Assembly: GCA_029936705.1 (NCBI GenBank)
Contig: JAPYSD010000054.1
Coordinates: 1 to 11,561 of the forward strand
DNA length: 11,561 nucleotides
Source: Croceicoccus sp.
GTDB taxonomy: Bacteria; Pseudomonadota; Alphaproteobacteria; Sphingomonadales; Sphingomonadaceae
Reading direction: 5' to 3'
Both the position numbers and the translations under genes were made by a program. Of this stretch, positions 1 to 7,286 are shown piece by piece. The number at the start of each line of letters is the position of its first letter. Within the stretch, counting starts at the first letter, position 1. The notes beneath the pieces are model-generated. The model was given only the letters and a program-made list of their open reading frames with translations, did no database searches and had not been told where the DNA came from.

Positions 1-1608
1 GTTCACCAGCTCCTCGAAATGCGCTTCCTCGGCCACCAGCGCGCGTCCGCCTGCCTCGGCGATGCGGCTCGCTTCCTCGTGCAGCGCCAGCGCGTTGAAA
101 CGCACCGCGTCCTTCATCGTCTGCCGGTGGGTAAAGCCGCTGTCCGCCGCCATCAGCGCATCGGCATGGCGGGCGGGAACCTCGATGAAATAGCCCAGCA
201 CGCCGTTGTGCTTGATCTTCAGCGTGGCGATGCCAGTCTGCTCGCGGTATTTCGCCTCCAGCGCGGCGATCGCGCGCCGCCCGTTCTTGGCGATGTCGCG
301 CAGTTCGTCCAGCCCGGCGTCGTAACCCTGCGCGATGAAGCCGCCCTGCGACCGCTCGGTCGGCGGCGTCTCGACGAGTGCGCGGGTGAACAGCTCGATC
401 AGCGGGCCGTGCCCCTGCAGGCGCGGCAGCAGCGCCGCGACCAGCGGCGGCATCTCGCCCCGCCGTGCCAGCCTGTCCTGCAGCGCCAGCGCCACGTTCA
501 GACCGTCGCGCAGCTGCCCCAGGTCGCGCGGGCTGCCGCGTCCCGCCACGATCCGGCCCAGCGCGCGCCCGATATCGGGCAGCGCGCGCAGCTCGTCGCG
601 CACCGCCTCGCGCAGCAGGGGATCGTCGTGCAGCCAGCCCACTGCCGCCAGCCGCGCGCGGATCGCGTCGACGTCGCACAGCGGCGCGGACAGGTCCTCG
701 GCCAGCAGCCGCGCCCCCGCGCCGGTCAGGCAGCGGTCGAGGCAATCGATCAGGCTGCCCTTGCGTGTGCCGCTGGCGGATACCAGGATCTCCAGCGAGG
801 CACGCGTCGCCTCGTCCATCGCCAGGTGCCCGTCCGCCGACCGCGCGCGCGGCGGCAGCAGCAGCGGCAATGTGCCGCGCCCGACATGATCCAGATAGGC
901 GATCAGGCCCCCCGCCGCCGCCAGCGCGGCACGGCCGAACTGCCCGAACCCGTCCAGCGTGGCGACGCCGTGCAATTCCTTCAGCCGCGCCTCGCCCTTG
1001 TCGCTCGCGAACTCGCGCGCCGGGCGCAGGATCGCGTCTTCGGGCTGCGGGTCCGCATCTTCGGGCGCAACGATCTCGGCCGCACCGATCCGCGCCAGCG
1101 CCGCGCCCAGCCCCTCCGCCGGCACGCTTTCCAGCGCCATCTCACCTGTGGAGATATCGACCGCCGCCACGCCGATTTCGCCGCGCACCGGCGCGATCGC
1201 CGCCAGCACATTGGCGCGGCGCGCTTCCAGCAGATTGTCCTCGGTCAGCGTGCCCGCCGTCACGAAACGCACGATGTCGCGCGCCACCAGTGCCTTCGAC
1301 CCGCCTCTCGCCTTGGCCTCTGCGGGGGTCTCGGTCTGCTCGGCGATCGCGACGCGAAGCCCCGCGCGGATCAGCCGGGCGAGGTAGCTTTCCGCCGAAT
1401 GCACCGGCACGCCGCACATCGGGATGGGCTTCCCGTCATGCTCGCCCCGGCTGGTCAGCGCGATATCCAGCACCTGCGCGGCCTGCTTCGCATCCTCGAA
1501 GAACAGCTCGAAGAAGTCGCCCATGCGGTAGAACAGCAGGCAATTGCCTGCCTTCTCCTTGAGCGCCAGATATTGCGCCATCATCGGGGTGACTGATCCG
1601 CCTGCCAT
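1..1608 (-). CDS. mutS: DNA mismatch repair protein MutS (3' part missing)
   Basis: MutS recognises base mismatches and small loops and recruits MutL to start strand-specific repair. The 536 visible codons begin with a TPMMAQYLALK segment. The mismatch-wedging Phe-x-Glu motif follows (GDFFELF, F32 and E34 from this start). Next come PMCGVPVHSAE, the connector and lever domains, and a clamp region including GYFIEVP. The reading runs off the left edge in the returning lever helix, so the Walker-type ATPase domain, about 320 residues in family members, lies outside. I chose the ATG at 1608 because family conservation starts just after it. An in-frame ATG at 1674 would add 22 residues that do not look conserved. 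Neither start has a clear Shine-Dalgarno sequence. The gene diverges from maeB; I recall mutS beside a malic enzyme gene in other alphaproteobacteria. Identification is certain, the start less so. Confidence 0.95.
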   Translation of the reverse strand, partial: MAGGSVTPMMAQYLALKEKAGNCLLFYRMGDFFELFFEDAKQAAQVLDIALTSRGEHDGKPIPMCGVPVHSAESYLARLIRAGLRVAIAEQTETPAEAKARGGSKALVARDIVRFVTAGTLTEDNLLEARRANVLAAIAPVRGEIGVAAVDISTGEMALESVPAEGLGAALARIGAAEIVAPEDADPQPEDAILRPAREFASDKGEARLKELHGVATLDGFGQFGRAALAAAGGLIAYLDHVGRGTLPLLLPPRARSADGHLAMDEATRASLEILVSASGTRKGSLIDCLDRCLTGAGARLLAEDLSAPLCDVDAIRARLAAVGWLHDDPLLREAVRDELRALPDIGRALGRIVAGRGSPRDLGQLRDGLNVALALQDRLARRGEMPPLVAALLPRLQGHGPLIELFTRALVETPPTERSQGGFIAQGYDAGLDELRDIAKNGRRAIAALEAKYREQTGIATLKIKHNGVLGYFIEVPARHADALMAADSGFTHRQTMKDAVRFNALALHEEASRIAEAGGRALVAEEAHFEELVN

Positions 1609-1610
1609 GG

Positions 1611-1646
1611 CGACATGCGTTAGCGACGCGCCGCCGATTCGGCCAA
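1611..1646 (-). promoter_or_regulatory. possible mutS promoter with near-leaderless start
   Basis: On the minus strand TTGGCC (1646-1641) is followed after 17 bases by CTAACG (1623-1618), set in GCTAACGC. This matches 6 of 8 positions of the alphaproteobacterial -10 consensus GCTANAWC, as I recall it. A transcript starting about seven bases further on would begin almost at the ATG at 1608, which would explain the missing ribosome-binding site. It is a weak consensus match and tentative. Confidence 0.25.
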
Positions 1647-1729
1647 ACCGCCGCGCATCGCTATCCCCGGTCATGCCGGGTCCAGCCATGCCCGCCGCCC
1701 CCATGCTGCACCGCCAACGCAAGTCGTGC

Positions 1730-1742
1730 TGCGAAAATCGCA
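1730..1742. promoter_or_regulatory. small inverted repeat in mutS-maeB intergenic region
   Basis: TGCGA-AAA-TCGCA is a perfect 5-bp inverted repeat with a 3-base spacer, about 115 bp upstream of the maeB start and 34 bp upstream of a TATAGG hexamer (1776-1781) that could be a -10 element. I found no convincing -35 partner for that hexamer. The repeat could be an operator, but short repeats like this also arise by chance. Confidence 0.2.
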
Positions 1743-1808
1743 ACGCTACCCCCTGTCGCTTGGTGCGGAATGGGGTATAGGCGCGCCAGCAGGACGCGCA
1801 CACACGCC

Positions 1809-1844
1809 CTAAGGGCACTGCCCTTGGAGAGGGGCAAGAAGGAG
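1809..1844 (+). promoter_or_regulatory. maeB leader with two mutually exclusive hairpins and SD
   Basis: Hairpin A pairs AAGGGC (1811-1816) with GCCCTT (1820-1825) around a 3-base loop, and can extend by a U-G and a C-G pair (1809-1810 with 1826-1827). Hairpin B pairs TGCCCTT (1819-1825) with AGGGGCA (1830-1836), seven pairs including one G-U, around a GGAG loop. Both use the GCCCTT segment, so only one can form. Two bases after hairpin B lies the Shine-Dalgarno AAGGAG (1839-1844), ten bases before the GTG start of maeB. The pairing potential is seen directly; a regulatory role is inference. Confidence 0.4.
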
Positions 1845-1854
1845 CTATCGACCC

Positions 1855-4128
1855 GTGACCAGTGACGGCACCAACAAGCCCGACGTTTCCTTCACCGAGC
1901 GCGAGGCGCTGTTCTATCACGAGACGATCCGTCCCGGTAAGATCGAGATCGTCGCGTCCAAGCCGATGGCGACCCAGCGCGACCTGTCCCTTGCCTATTC
2001 CCCCGGCGTCGCCGCGCCGGTGCAGGCGATTGCCGATGATCCGTCGATGGCGGCGCGCTATACCGCGCGGTCCAACCTGGTCGCGGTGATTTCCAACGGC
2101 ACCGCGATCCTGGGCATGGGCAATCTGGGCGCGCTGGCGTCGAAGCCGGTGATGGAAGGCAAGTCGGTGCTGTTCAAGCGCTTTGCCGACGTCGATTCCA
2201 TCGACATCGAACTCGCGACCGAGGACCCTGAGGCGTTCATCAACGCCGTCGCGCTGATGGAGCCGACCTTCGGCGGCATCAATCTCGAGGATATCAAGGC
2301 GCCCGAGTGCTTCATCATCGAGCAGGCCCTGCGCGAGCGGATGAAGATCCCCGTCATGCACGACGACCAGCACGGCACCGCGATCATCGCCGCCGCGGGC
2401 CTCATCAACGCCTGCCACATCACCGGGCGCAAGCTGGAAGACGTGAAGATGGTGGTGAACGGCGCGGGCGCTTCGGCCATCGCCTGCACCGCGCTGATCA
2501 AGGCGATGGGCGTGCGCCACGAGAACGTGATCATGTGCGACCGGTCCGGCCCGATCTATCCGGGGCGCGACGACGTGGACCAGTGGAAGAGCGCGCATGC
2601 GGTCGAGACCAGCGCGCGCAGCCTGGAGGAAGCGCTGGTCGGCGCCGACGTGTTCCTGGGCCTGTCGGCGGCAGGCGCGCTCAAGCCCGAATGGCTGGAA
2701 GGCATGAACGACCAGCCGATCATCTTCGCCATGGCCAACCCGATTCCGGAAATCCTGCCCGAGGAAGCCAAGAAGGTGAAACCGCGCGCGATCATCGCGA
2801 CGGGCCGCTCGGACTATCCGAACCAGGTCAACAATGTGCTGGGCTTTCCCTTCATCTTCCGCGGCGCGCTGGACGTGCGCGCGACCGCCATCAACGAGGA
2901 GATGAAGATCGCCGCCGCCGAGGCGATCGCGGAGCTCGCCCGCGAACGCGTGCCGGACGAGGTCGCGGCAGCCTACGGCGTCGATCACCAGTTCGGGCGC
3001 GAATACATCATTCCCGCCCCGTTCGATCCGCGCCTGATGGAACGCGTGTCCTCTGCCGTCGCCAAGGCCGCGATGGACAGCGGTGTCGCGCAGGCCAGCA
3101 TCGAGGATTTCGAGGCGTACCGCCTGTCGCTGAAGGCGCGGCTCAATCCCACCACCTCGGTCCTGACCAAGGTGTACGAGGACGCCAAGAAGAACCCCAA
3201 GCGCGTCGTCTTTGCCGAGGCGGAGGAGGACGTGGTCATCCGCGCCGCGATCCAGTTCCGCGATTTCGGCTATGGCCACCCGATCCTGGTCGGCCGCACG
3301 CAGGCCGTGCGCGACAAGCTGGTGCAGCTGGGCGTGGACGATCCCGACAGCTTCGAGATCCAGAACTCGCTCGACAGCACGCATGTGCCCGCGATGGTCG
3401 ACCATCTGTATCAGCGCCTCCAGCGCCGCGGCTATACCGAGCGTGACGTGCGCCGCATGGTCAATCAGGACCGCAACATCTTCGGTTCCGCGCTGCTGGC
3501 GATCGATGCGGGCGACGCGATGGTCACCGGCCTGACGCGCCCCTTCGCGCAGACGGCCAAGGAAGTGGCCACCGTGCTCGATCCCAAGGAAGGCGAGGTG
3601 CCCTTCGGCATCCATTTGATGATCGGCAAGAACTATACCGTGTTCCTGGCCGACACCACGATCAACGAACGCCCCGACGCGACCATGCTGGCGCATATCG
3701 CGAAGAACACCGCCAAGGTGGCGCGCCGCCTGGGCCACGATCCGCGCGTCGCGTTCCTGTCCTATTCGACCTTCGGCAACCCGTCGGGCAAGTGGCTGGA
3801 AAACATCCGCGACGCGGTCCACATCCTCGACGAGGAAGGGGTGGACTTCGAATATGAAGGCGAGATGGCGCCCGACGCCGCGCTGAACCCGACGGTGATG
3901 AAGCTCTATCCCTTCAGTCGCCTGTCCGCGCCCGCGAACGTGCTGGTGATGCCGGGCCTGCAATCGGCGAACCTGTCGGCCAAGCTGCTGCGCGAACTGG
4001 CGGGTGCGTCCACCATCGGCCCGATGATGATCGGCATGGAAAAGCCGGTGCAGATCGCCCCGATGACCGCCATCGCGCCCGACGTGCTGACGCTGGCAGT
4101 GCTGGCGGCAGCCGGAGTGCTCAGCTGA
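1855..4128 (+). CDS. maeB: NADP-dependent malic enzyme with PTA-like C-terminal domain
   Basis: This enzyme oxidatively decarboxylates malate to pyruvate and CO2, making NAD(P)H and linking the TCA cycle to pyruvate and acetyl-CoA. At 757 residues it matches the MaeB multidomain size (about 760). Visible in order: the malic domain with the catalytic Tyr in LAYSPGV (Y48) and the Lys in KPVMEGK (K103); metal ligands in GGINLEDIKAPE (E145, D146) and MHDDQHGTA (D171); the nucleotide-binding GAGASA (203-208); and ANPIPEI. From about residue 432 to the end is a phosphotransacetylase-like domain (NPTTSVLTKV onward). In this family that domain is regulatory, reported to mediate acetyl-CoA inhibition in E. 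coli MaeB, not a working Pta. The GTG start is supported by AAGGAG ten bases upstream. It diverges from mutS and converges on the sirtuin gene. Cofactor preference (NADP or NAD) cannot be read safely by eye. Confidence 0.96.
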   Translation: MTSDGTNKPDVSFTEREALFYHETIRPGKIEIVASKPMATQRDLSLAYSPGVAAPVQAIADDPSMAARYTARSNLVAVISNGTAILGMGNLGALASKPVMEGKSVLFKRFADVDSIDIELATEDPEAFINAVALMEPTFGGINLEDIKAPECFIIEQALRERMKIPVMHDDQHGTAIIAAAGLINACHITGRKLEDVKMVVNGAGASAIACTALIKAMGVRHENVIMCDRSGPIYPGRDDVDQWKSAHAVETSARSLEEALVGADVFLGLSAAGALKPEWLEGMNDQPIIFAMANPIPEILPEEAKKVKPRAIIATGRSDYPNQVNNVLGFPFIFRGALDVRATAINEEMKIAAAEAIAELARERVPDEVAAAYGVDHQFGREYIIPAPFDPRLMERVSSAVAKAAMDSGVAQASIEDFEAYRLSLKARLNPTTSVLTKVYEDAKKNPKRVVFAEAEEDVVIRAAIQFRDFGYGHPILVGRTQAVRDKLVQLGVDDPDSFEIQNSLDSTHVPAMVDHLYQRLQRRGYTERDVRRMVNQDRNIFGSALLAIDAGDAMVTGLTRPFAQTAKEVATVLDPKEGEVPFGIHLMIGKNYTVFLADTTINERPDATMLAHIAKNTAKVARRLGHDPRVAFLSYSTFGNPSGKWLENIRDAVHILDEEGVDFEYEGEMAPDAALNPTVMKLYPFSRLSAPANVLVMPGLQSANLSAKLLRELAGASTIGPMMIGMEKPVQIAPMTAIAPDVLTLAVLAAAGVLS

Positions 4129-4142
4129 GCTGAATCGATAAC

Positions 4143-4168
4143 GCTGGGCGGGTCGCTACTCGCCCAGC
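4143..4168. terminator. hairpin between convergent maeB and sirtuin genes
   Basis: GCTGGGCG (4143-4150) is perfectly complementary to CGCCCAGC (4161-4168), giving an 8-bp GC-rich stem with a 10-base loop. It starts 15 bases after the maeB stop and overlaps the last codons of the sirtuin gene. Neither strand shows a T-run after the stem, so it is not a classic intrinsic terminator, but its place between convergent ends suits blocking read-through from both sides. Confidence 0.45.
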
Positions 4169-4857
4169 ACCTCGCTCACCCACCTGGGCACCAGCTCGCT
4201 CGCCGGGCCCAGGCGCGTCTCGTCGAACCAGCGTGAACCCTGGCTGGGCTCCAGGTTGAGCTCCAGCGTGCGCGCGCCGTTCGCCTTCGCCTCCTGCACG
4301 AAGCCCGCGGCGGGATAGACCGCACCCGACGTGCCGATCGACACGAACAGGTCGCATTCGGCCAGCGCGGCATAGATCCGGTCCATCTGGTACGGCATCT
4401 CGCCGAACCACACGACATCGGGGCGCAGCGCGCGCTCGCCGCATTCGGGGCAGGGCGGGCGCGCGATCAGCGGGCCGGTCCACGGGGATCGCGCGTCGCA
4501 GGCGGTGCACCACGCGTTCAGATGCTCGCCATGCATGTGCAGCACGTTGTTCGCGCCCGCGCGCTCGTGCAGATCGTCCACGTTCTGCGTCACGATCAGC
4601 AATTCGCCGCGCCACGCGCCGTCCAGCCTGGCCAAAGCCTGGTGCGCCGGGTTCGGCTGCTTGGTCTGGATCGATTCGCGCCGCATGTCATAGAACCGCA
4701 GCACCAGGTCGGGATCGCGGGCGAAACCCTCGGGCGTGGCGACATCCTCCACCCGGTGTTGTTCCCATAGCCCGCCTTCCGAACGGAACGTGTCGATCCC
4801 GCTTTCGGCGGATACCCCTGCGCCCGTCAGGATCACGATATTGCGAAGTGCGTCCAT
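4156..4857 (-). CDS. cobB: CobB-type sirtuin, NAD-dependent protein deacylase
   Basis: Sirtuins remove acyl groups from protein lysines, using NAD and releasing nicotinamide and O-acyl-ADP-ribose. The 233-residue protein follows E. coli CobB closely. It has the NAD-binding LTGAGVSAESGIDTFR (10-25), TQNVDDLH (90-97), the catalytic His in HMHGE (H109), zinc ligands C117, C120, C136 and C139 (two CxxC pairs), VVWFGEMP (148-155), IGTSG and ELNLEPS. FYDMR (55-59) supplies the Tyr and Arg (Y56, R59) that mark class III sirtuins and confer desuccinylase/demalonylase activity in CobB and SIRT5, so wider deacylase activity is predicted. The start at 4857 gives MDALRNIVILTGAG; an in-frame ATG at 4866 would add three residues. 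Neither has a clear Shine-Dalgarno. The gene is head to head with dapB and tail to tail with maeB; targets are unknown. Confidence 0.93.
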   Translation of the reverse strand: MDALRNIVILTGAGVSAESGIDTFRSEGGLWEQHRVEDVATPEGFARDPDLVLRFYDMRRESIQTKQPNPAHQALARLDGAWRGELLIVTQNVDDLHERAGANNVLHMHGEHLNAWCTACDARSPWTGPLIARPPCPECGERALRPDVVWFGEMPYQMDRIYAALAECDLFVSIGTSGAVYPAAGFVQEAKANGARTLELNLEPSQGSRWFDETRLGPASELVPRWVSEVLGE

Positions 4858-4892
4858 GACCGCCATGAAGCACGCCGACCAAGGAGAATGCA
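4858..4892. promoter_or_regulatory. 35-bp divergent gap between sirtuin gene and dapB
   Basis: The two genes are head to head with only 35 bp between start codons. The gap holds the dapB Shine-Dalgarno AAGGAG (4881-4886, six bases before the ATG). It is too short for two separate complete promoters, so the dapB promoter probably lies inside the sirtuin coding region, or the reverse. No clear -35/-10 pair is visible in the gap. Confidence 0.5.
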
Positions 4893-5621
4893 ATGGCAGC
4901 AATCGGTATCGTCGGCTCGGCAGGGCGCATGGGGCACGCGCTGGCGGACGCCATCGGCGAAGCGGGCGAGACGCTGGCGGGCGGCGCGGATCGCGGCGAC
5001 GACGTGGCCGCACTGGCGGGCAAGGCTGACGCGCTGGTCGACTTCTCCAGCCCCGCCGCGCTGGCCGCGACGCTGGACGCCTGCATCGCGGCGGGCATTC
5101 CGCTGCTGATCGGCACCACCGGGCTGACCGCCGACAACCACGCCGCCATCGACACCGCCGCGCAGTCGATCCCGGTGCTGCAGACCGGCAATACCTCGCT
5201 GGGCGTGACCATGCTGGCCGCGCTGGTCCAGCAGGCAGCGGCGCGGCTGGGCGACGACTGGGATGTCGAGATCGTGGAGATGCACCACCGCAACAAGGTC
5301 GACGCCCCCTCGGGCACCGCGATCCTGCTGGGCGAGGCGGCCGCCAAGGGCCGCGGCATCGAGCTTGCAAGCAATACCGAAAGCGGCCGCGACGGCCACA
5401 CCGGAGCGCGGGGCAGGGGCGCCATCGGCTTCGCGGCGCTGCGCGGCGGCACGGTCGCGGGCGAACACAGCGTGATCCTGGCGGGCGAGCAGGAGCGCAT
5501 CACCCTCTCGCACAGCGCCGAAAACCGCGCGATCTTTGCCAAGGGCGCGGTCAGGGGCGCCACATGGCTGATCGGCAAGCCTGCGGGCCGCTACACCATG
5601 AACGACGTGCTGGGCCTGTAA
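4893..5621 (+). CDS. dapB: 4-hydroxy-tetrahydrodipicolinate reductase
   Basis: DapB reduces 4-hydroxy-tetrahydrodipicolinate to tetrahydrodipicolinate with NAD(P)H, the second committed step from aspartate semialdehyde to diaminopimelate and lysine; it acts in the cytoplasm. The 242-residue protein opens with the dinucleotide-binding motif GIVGSAGRMG (5-14). It continues with DFSSPAA, LIGTTGL and GNTSLGVTM, then the family signature EMHHRNKVDAPSGTA (129-143), in which H131 and K135 match the catalytic His159 and Lys163 of the E. coli enzyme. GEHSVILAG and a C-terminal NDVLGL close the protein. It is some 30 residues shorter than E. coli DapB, with all core motifs kept. AAGGAG six bases upstream fixes the start. 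Its TAA stop overlaps the ATG of nth by one base, so the two are probably cotranscribed and translationally coupled. Confidence 0.96.
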   Translation: MAAIGIVGSAGRMGHALADAIGEAGETLAGGADRGDDVAALAGKADALVDFSSPAALAATLDACIAAGIPLLIGTTGLTADNHAAIDTAAQSIPVLQTGNTSLGVTMLAALVQQAAARLGDDWDVEIVEMHHRNKVDAPSGTAILLGEAAAKGRGIELASNTESGRDGHTGARGRGAIGFAALRGGTVAGEHSVILAGEQERITLSHSAENRAIFAKGAVRGATWLIGKPAGRYTMNDVLGL

Positions 5622-6304
5622 TGGCGGCCAGGGAAAAACGCGGCCACGCGCCCAGGAACAAGGCGGAGATCTTCGAATTCTTCCGCCTGCTGGCCGAGGA
5701 CAACCCCGACCCCCAGACCGAGCTGGAATTCGGCAACCACTTCCAGCTGGTCGTCGCGGTCGCGCTGTCAGCACAGGCCACCGATGTCGGCGTGAACAAG
5801 GCAACCCGCAAGCTGTTCGCCAAGGTGAAGACCCCGCAGCAGATGGTCGAACTGGGCGAGGACGGGCTGAAGGAGCACATCAAGACCATCGGCCTGTTCA
5901 ATTCCAAGGCGAAGAATGTCATCGCGCTCTCCCATATGCTGATCGACACCTTCGGCGGCACCGTGCCGGACGACCGCGACGCGCTGGTCAAGCTGCCGGG
6001 CGTGGGGCGCAAGACCGCCAATGTCGTGCTGAACTGCGCGTTCGGCCATCCGACCTTCGCGGTCGACACCCATGTCTTCCGCGTCTGCAATCGCACCGGC
6101 GTGGCCAAGGGCAAGACCCCCGACAAGGTCGAGGCGCAGCTGGAAAAGAAGGTGCCCGAACCGTTCCGCATGGGGGCGCATCACTGGCTGATCCTGCACG
6201 GCCGCTATCTGTGCAAGGCGCGCACGCCCGAATGCTGGCGCTGTCCTGTGGTCGACCTGTGCGGGTTCAGGGACAAGGTGCTGGACAAGCCGAAAGGCCG
6301 CTAA
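5621..6304 (+). CDS. nth: endonuclease III, bifunctional DNA glycosylase/AP lyase
   Basis: Nth removes oxidised pyrimidines from DNA and cuts the abasic site by beta-elimination in base-excision repair. The 227-residue protein carries ALSAQATDVGVNKAT, the helix-hairpin-helix LPGVGRKTANVVLN with the catalytic lysine K131, and VDTHVFRVCNR with the catalytic aspartate D149. The K-to-D spacing of 18 equals that of E. coli Lys120/Asp138. The C-terminal 4Fe-4S cluster loop has the exact C-x6-C-x2-C-x5-C pattern (C198, C205, C208, C214). The start at 5621 overlaps the dapB stop as TAATG; an in-frame upstream ATG at 5564 lies well inside dapB and would add 19 residues without family support. A 5-bp stem (GGCCG/CGGCC, 6296-6310) sits over the stop codon but has no T-run. 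Repair and lysine synthesis share no obvious role, so the pairing is probably just conserved order. Confidence 0.95.
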   Translation: MAAREKRGHAPRNKAEIFEFFRLLAEDNPDPQTELEFGNHFQLVVAVALSAQATDVGVNKATRKLFAKVKTPQQMVELGEDGLKEHIKTIGLFNSKAKNVIALSHMLIDTFGGTVPDDRDALVKLPGVGRKTANVVLNCAFGHPTFAVDTHVFRVCNRTGVAKGKTPDKVEAQLEKKVPEPFRMGAHHWLILHGRYLCKARTPECWRCPVVDLCGFRDKVLDKPKGR

Positions 6305-6387
6305 CCGGCCCGCGCGTTTGGGAAGCACCGACCGATCTGCTAGCTTGCGAGCATGCCCGAAAGGACCGCTGGCGAGTTTACGACACG

Positions 6388-7242
6388 ATGACCCGCAATC
6401 CCGCCCCCACGATCGCCGCCCTGCTGGCCGCCGCCGCGCTGGCCGTGCCCGCCTCGGCGCAGGACATCCTTGCCCCCGAAGTGCGCGGGCGGCCTGCCGA
6501 GGACACCGACGAATGGGTCGTCACCGTGCGCGGCGCGGCGCTGCTGACGCCGTCCTGGCTGGGTTCGGACGATATCTCGCTCTCGCTGGTGCCCGACGTG
6601 CGCGTGCAATACGGGGACGAGCTCTTCGCCTCCATCCCCGAGGGGCTGGGCTGGAACGCGATCAAGGGCGATGGGTGGAAAATCGGCCCGCTCGCCAAGG
6701 TCCGCTTTGGCCGCAGCGAGGAGAACGGCGGATCGCCCTTCCAGATCTTCGGCCGCAGCGACGATCTGCAAGGCATGGGCGACATCGGCGCTTCCGCCGA
6801 GGTCGGCGGTTTTGCCGAAAAACGCTTTGGTTCGCAGGGCCAGTGGGAAGCCCGCGCCGAGGTGCTGAAAGGCTTCGGCGGGCACGACGGCGTGGTCGCC
6901 AACACCTCGCTCGACTATCGCACGCGCCTTGGCCGTGCGAGCCTGCGCGTCGGCCCCCGCCTCAACCTGGCGAGCGGCGGCTTCATGGACACCTATTTCG
7001 GCATCGACGCAGGCCAATCGGCCCGCACCGGCCTTGCGCCTTACGACGCCGATGGCGGCGTGCTGTCCTATGGCATGGGCGCCAGCCTGGTCCAGCCGCT
7101 CAGCCGCCGCAGCGCGATCAGCGCCTTCGGCAATGTCGAGCGCCTGGGCGGCGAACCCGGCCGCTCCCCCCTCATCGAGGAACGCGGCCAGCGCCTGCAG
7201 TTGTCGGTCGGCGTCGGCTACGGCTACCGGTTCGGGCTTTAG
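6388..7242 (+). CDS. MipA/OmpV family outer-membrane protein
   Basis: MipA/OmpV proteins are outer-membrane beta-barrels. E. coli MipA scaffolds murein synthase and hydrolase, but most relatives have no tested function. The 284-residue protein has a signal peptide: TRN, then a hydrophobic stretch about 8-21, then ASA before QD, with cleavage expected after residue 24. The mature part shows family landmarks: TPSWLGSDD, GLGWNAI, IGPLAKVRFGR, LQGMGDIGASAEVGGF, DTYFGIDAGQS, SPLIEERGQ, and a closing GVGYGYRFGL typical of a last beta strand. I start at the ATG at 6388 because the signal peptide begins there. The upstream in-frame extension is the out-of-frame tail of nth. A weak GGCGAG lies 11 bases upstream. 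The 83-bp gap after nth holds a possible promoter, TTGGGA-N17-TAGCTT, of low quality. The gene converges on the NYN gene. Confidence 0.87.
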   Translation: MTRNPAPTIAALLAAAALAVPASAQDILAPEVRGRPAEDTDEWVVTVRGAALLTPSWLGSDDISLSLVPDVRVQYGDELFASIPEGLGWNAIKGDGWKIGPLAKVRFGRSEENGGSPFQIFGRSDDLQGMGDIGASAEVGGFAEKRFGSQGQWEARAEVLKGFGGHDGVVANTSLDYRTRLGRASLRVGPRLNLASGGFMDTYFGIDAGQSARTGLAPYDADGGVLSYGMGASLVQPLSRRSAISAFGNVERLGGEPGRSPLIEERGQRLQLSVGVGYGYRFGL

Positions 7243-7286
7243 CGGGGGCGGTGACGGTCGGAGCGCATCGGAAGACCTTGAATGCG

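Noticed and set aside
19..1596. 525-codon open frame on the plus strand
   Set aside because: It is a mirror of mutS on the other strand, rich in Arg, Gln and His, with no family motif. High GC makes long antisense frames common.
1544..1780. 78-codon plus-strand frame between mutS and maeB
   Set aside because: It starts inside antisense mutS, has no ribosome-binding site and no recognisable protein features.
2307..3446. 379-codon open frame inside maeB
   Set aside because: It overlaps maeB in another frame and has the Arg/Gly/Ala-rich make-up of a shadow; maeB motifs run intact through the region.
4119..4130. Perfect 12-bp palindrome GCTCAGCTGAGC over the maeB stop codon
   Set aside because: Striking, but it lies mostly in coding sequence and there is no second copy or reason to think it is functional.
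6296..6310. 5-bp stem at the nth stop codon as a terminator
   Set aside because: Short stem without a T-run; not enough to call a terminator.
6211..6387. 59-residue N-terminal extension of the OmpV-like protein
   Set aside because: It reads the nth tail out of frame and would bury the signal peptide; the start at 6388 fits an exported protein.
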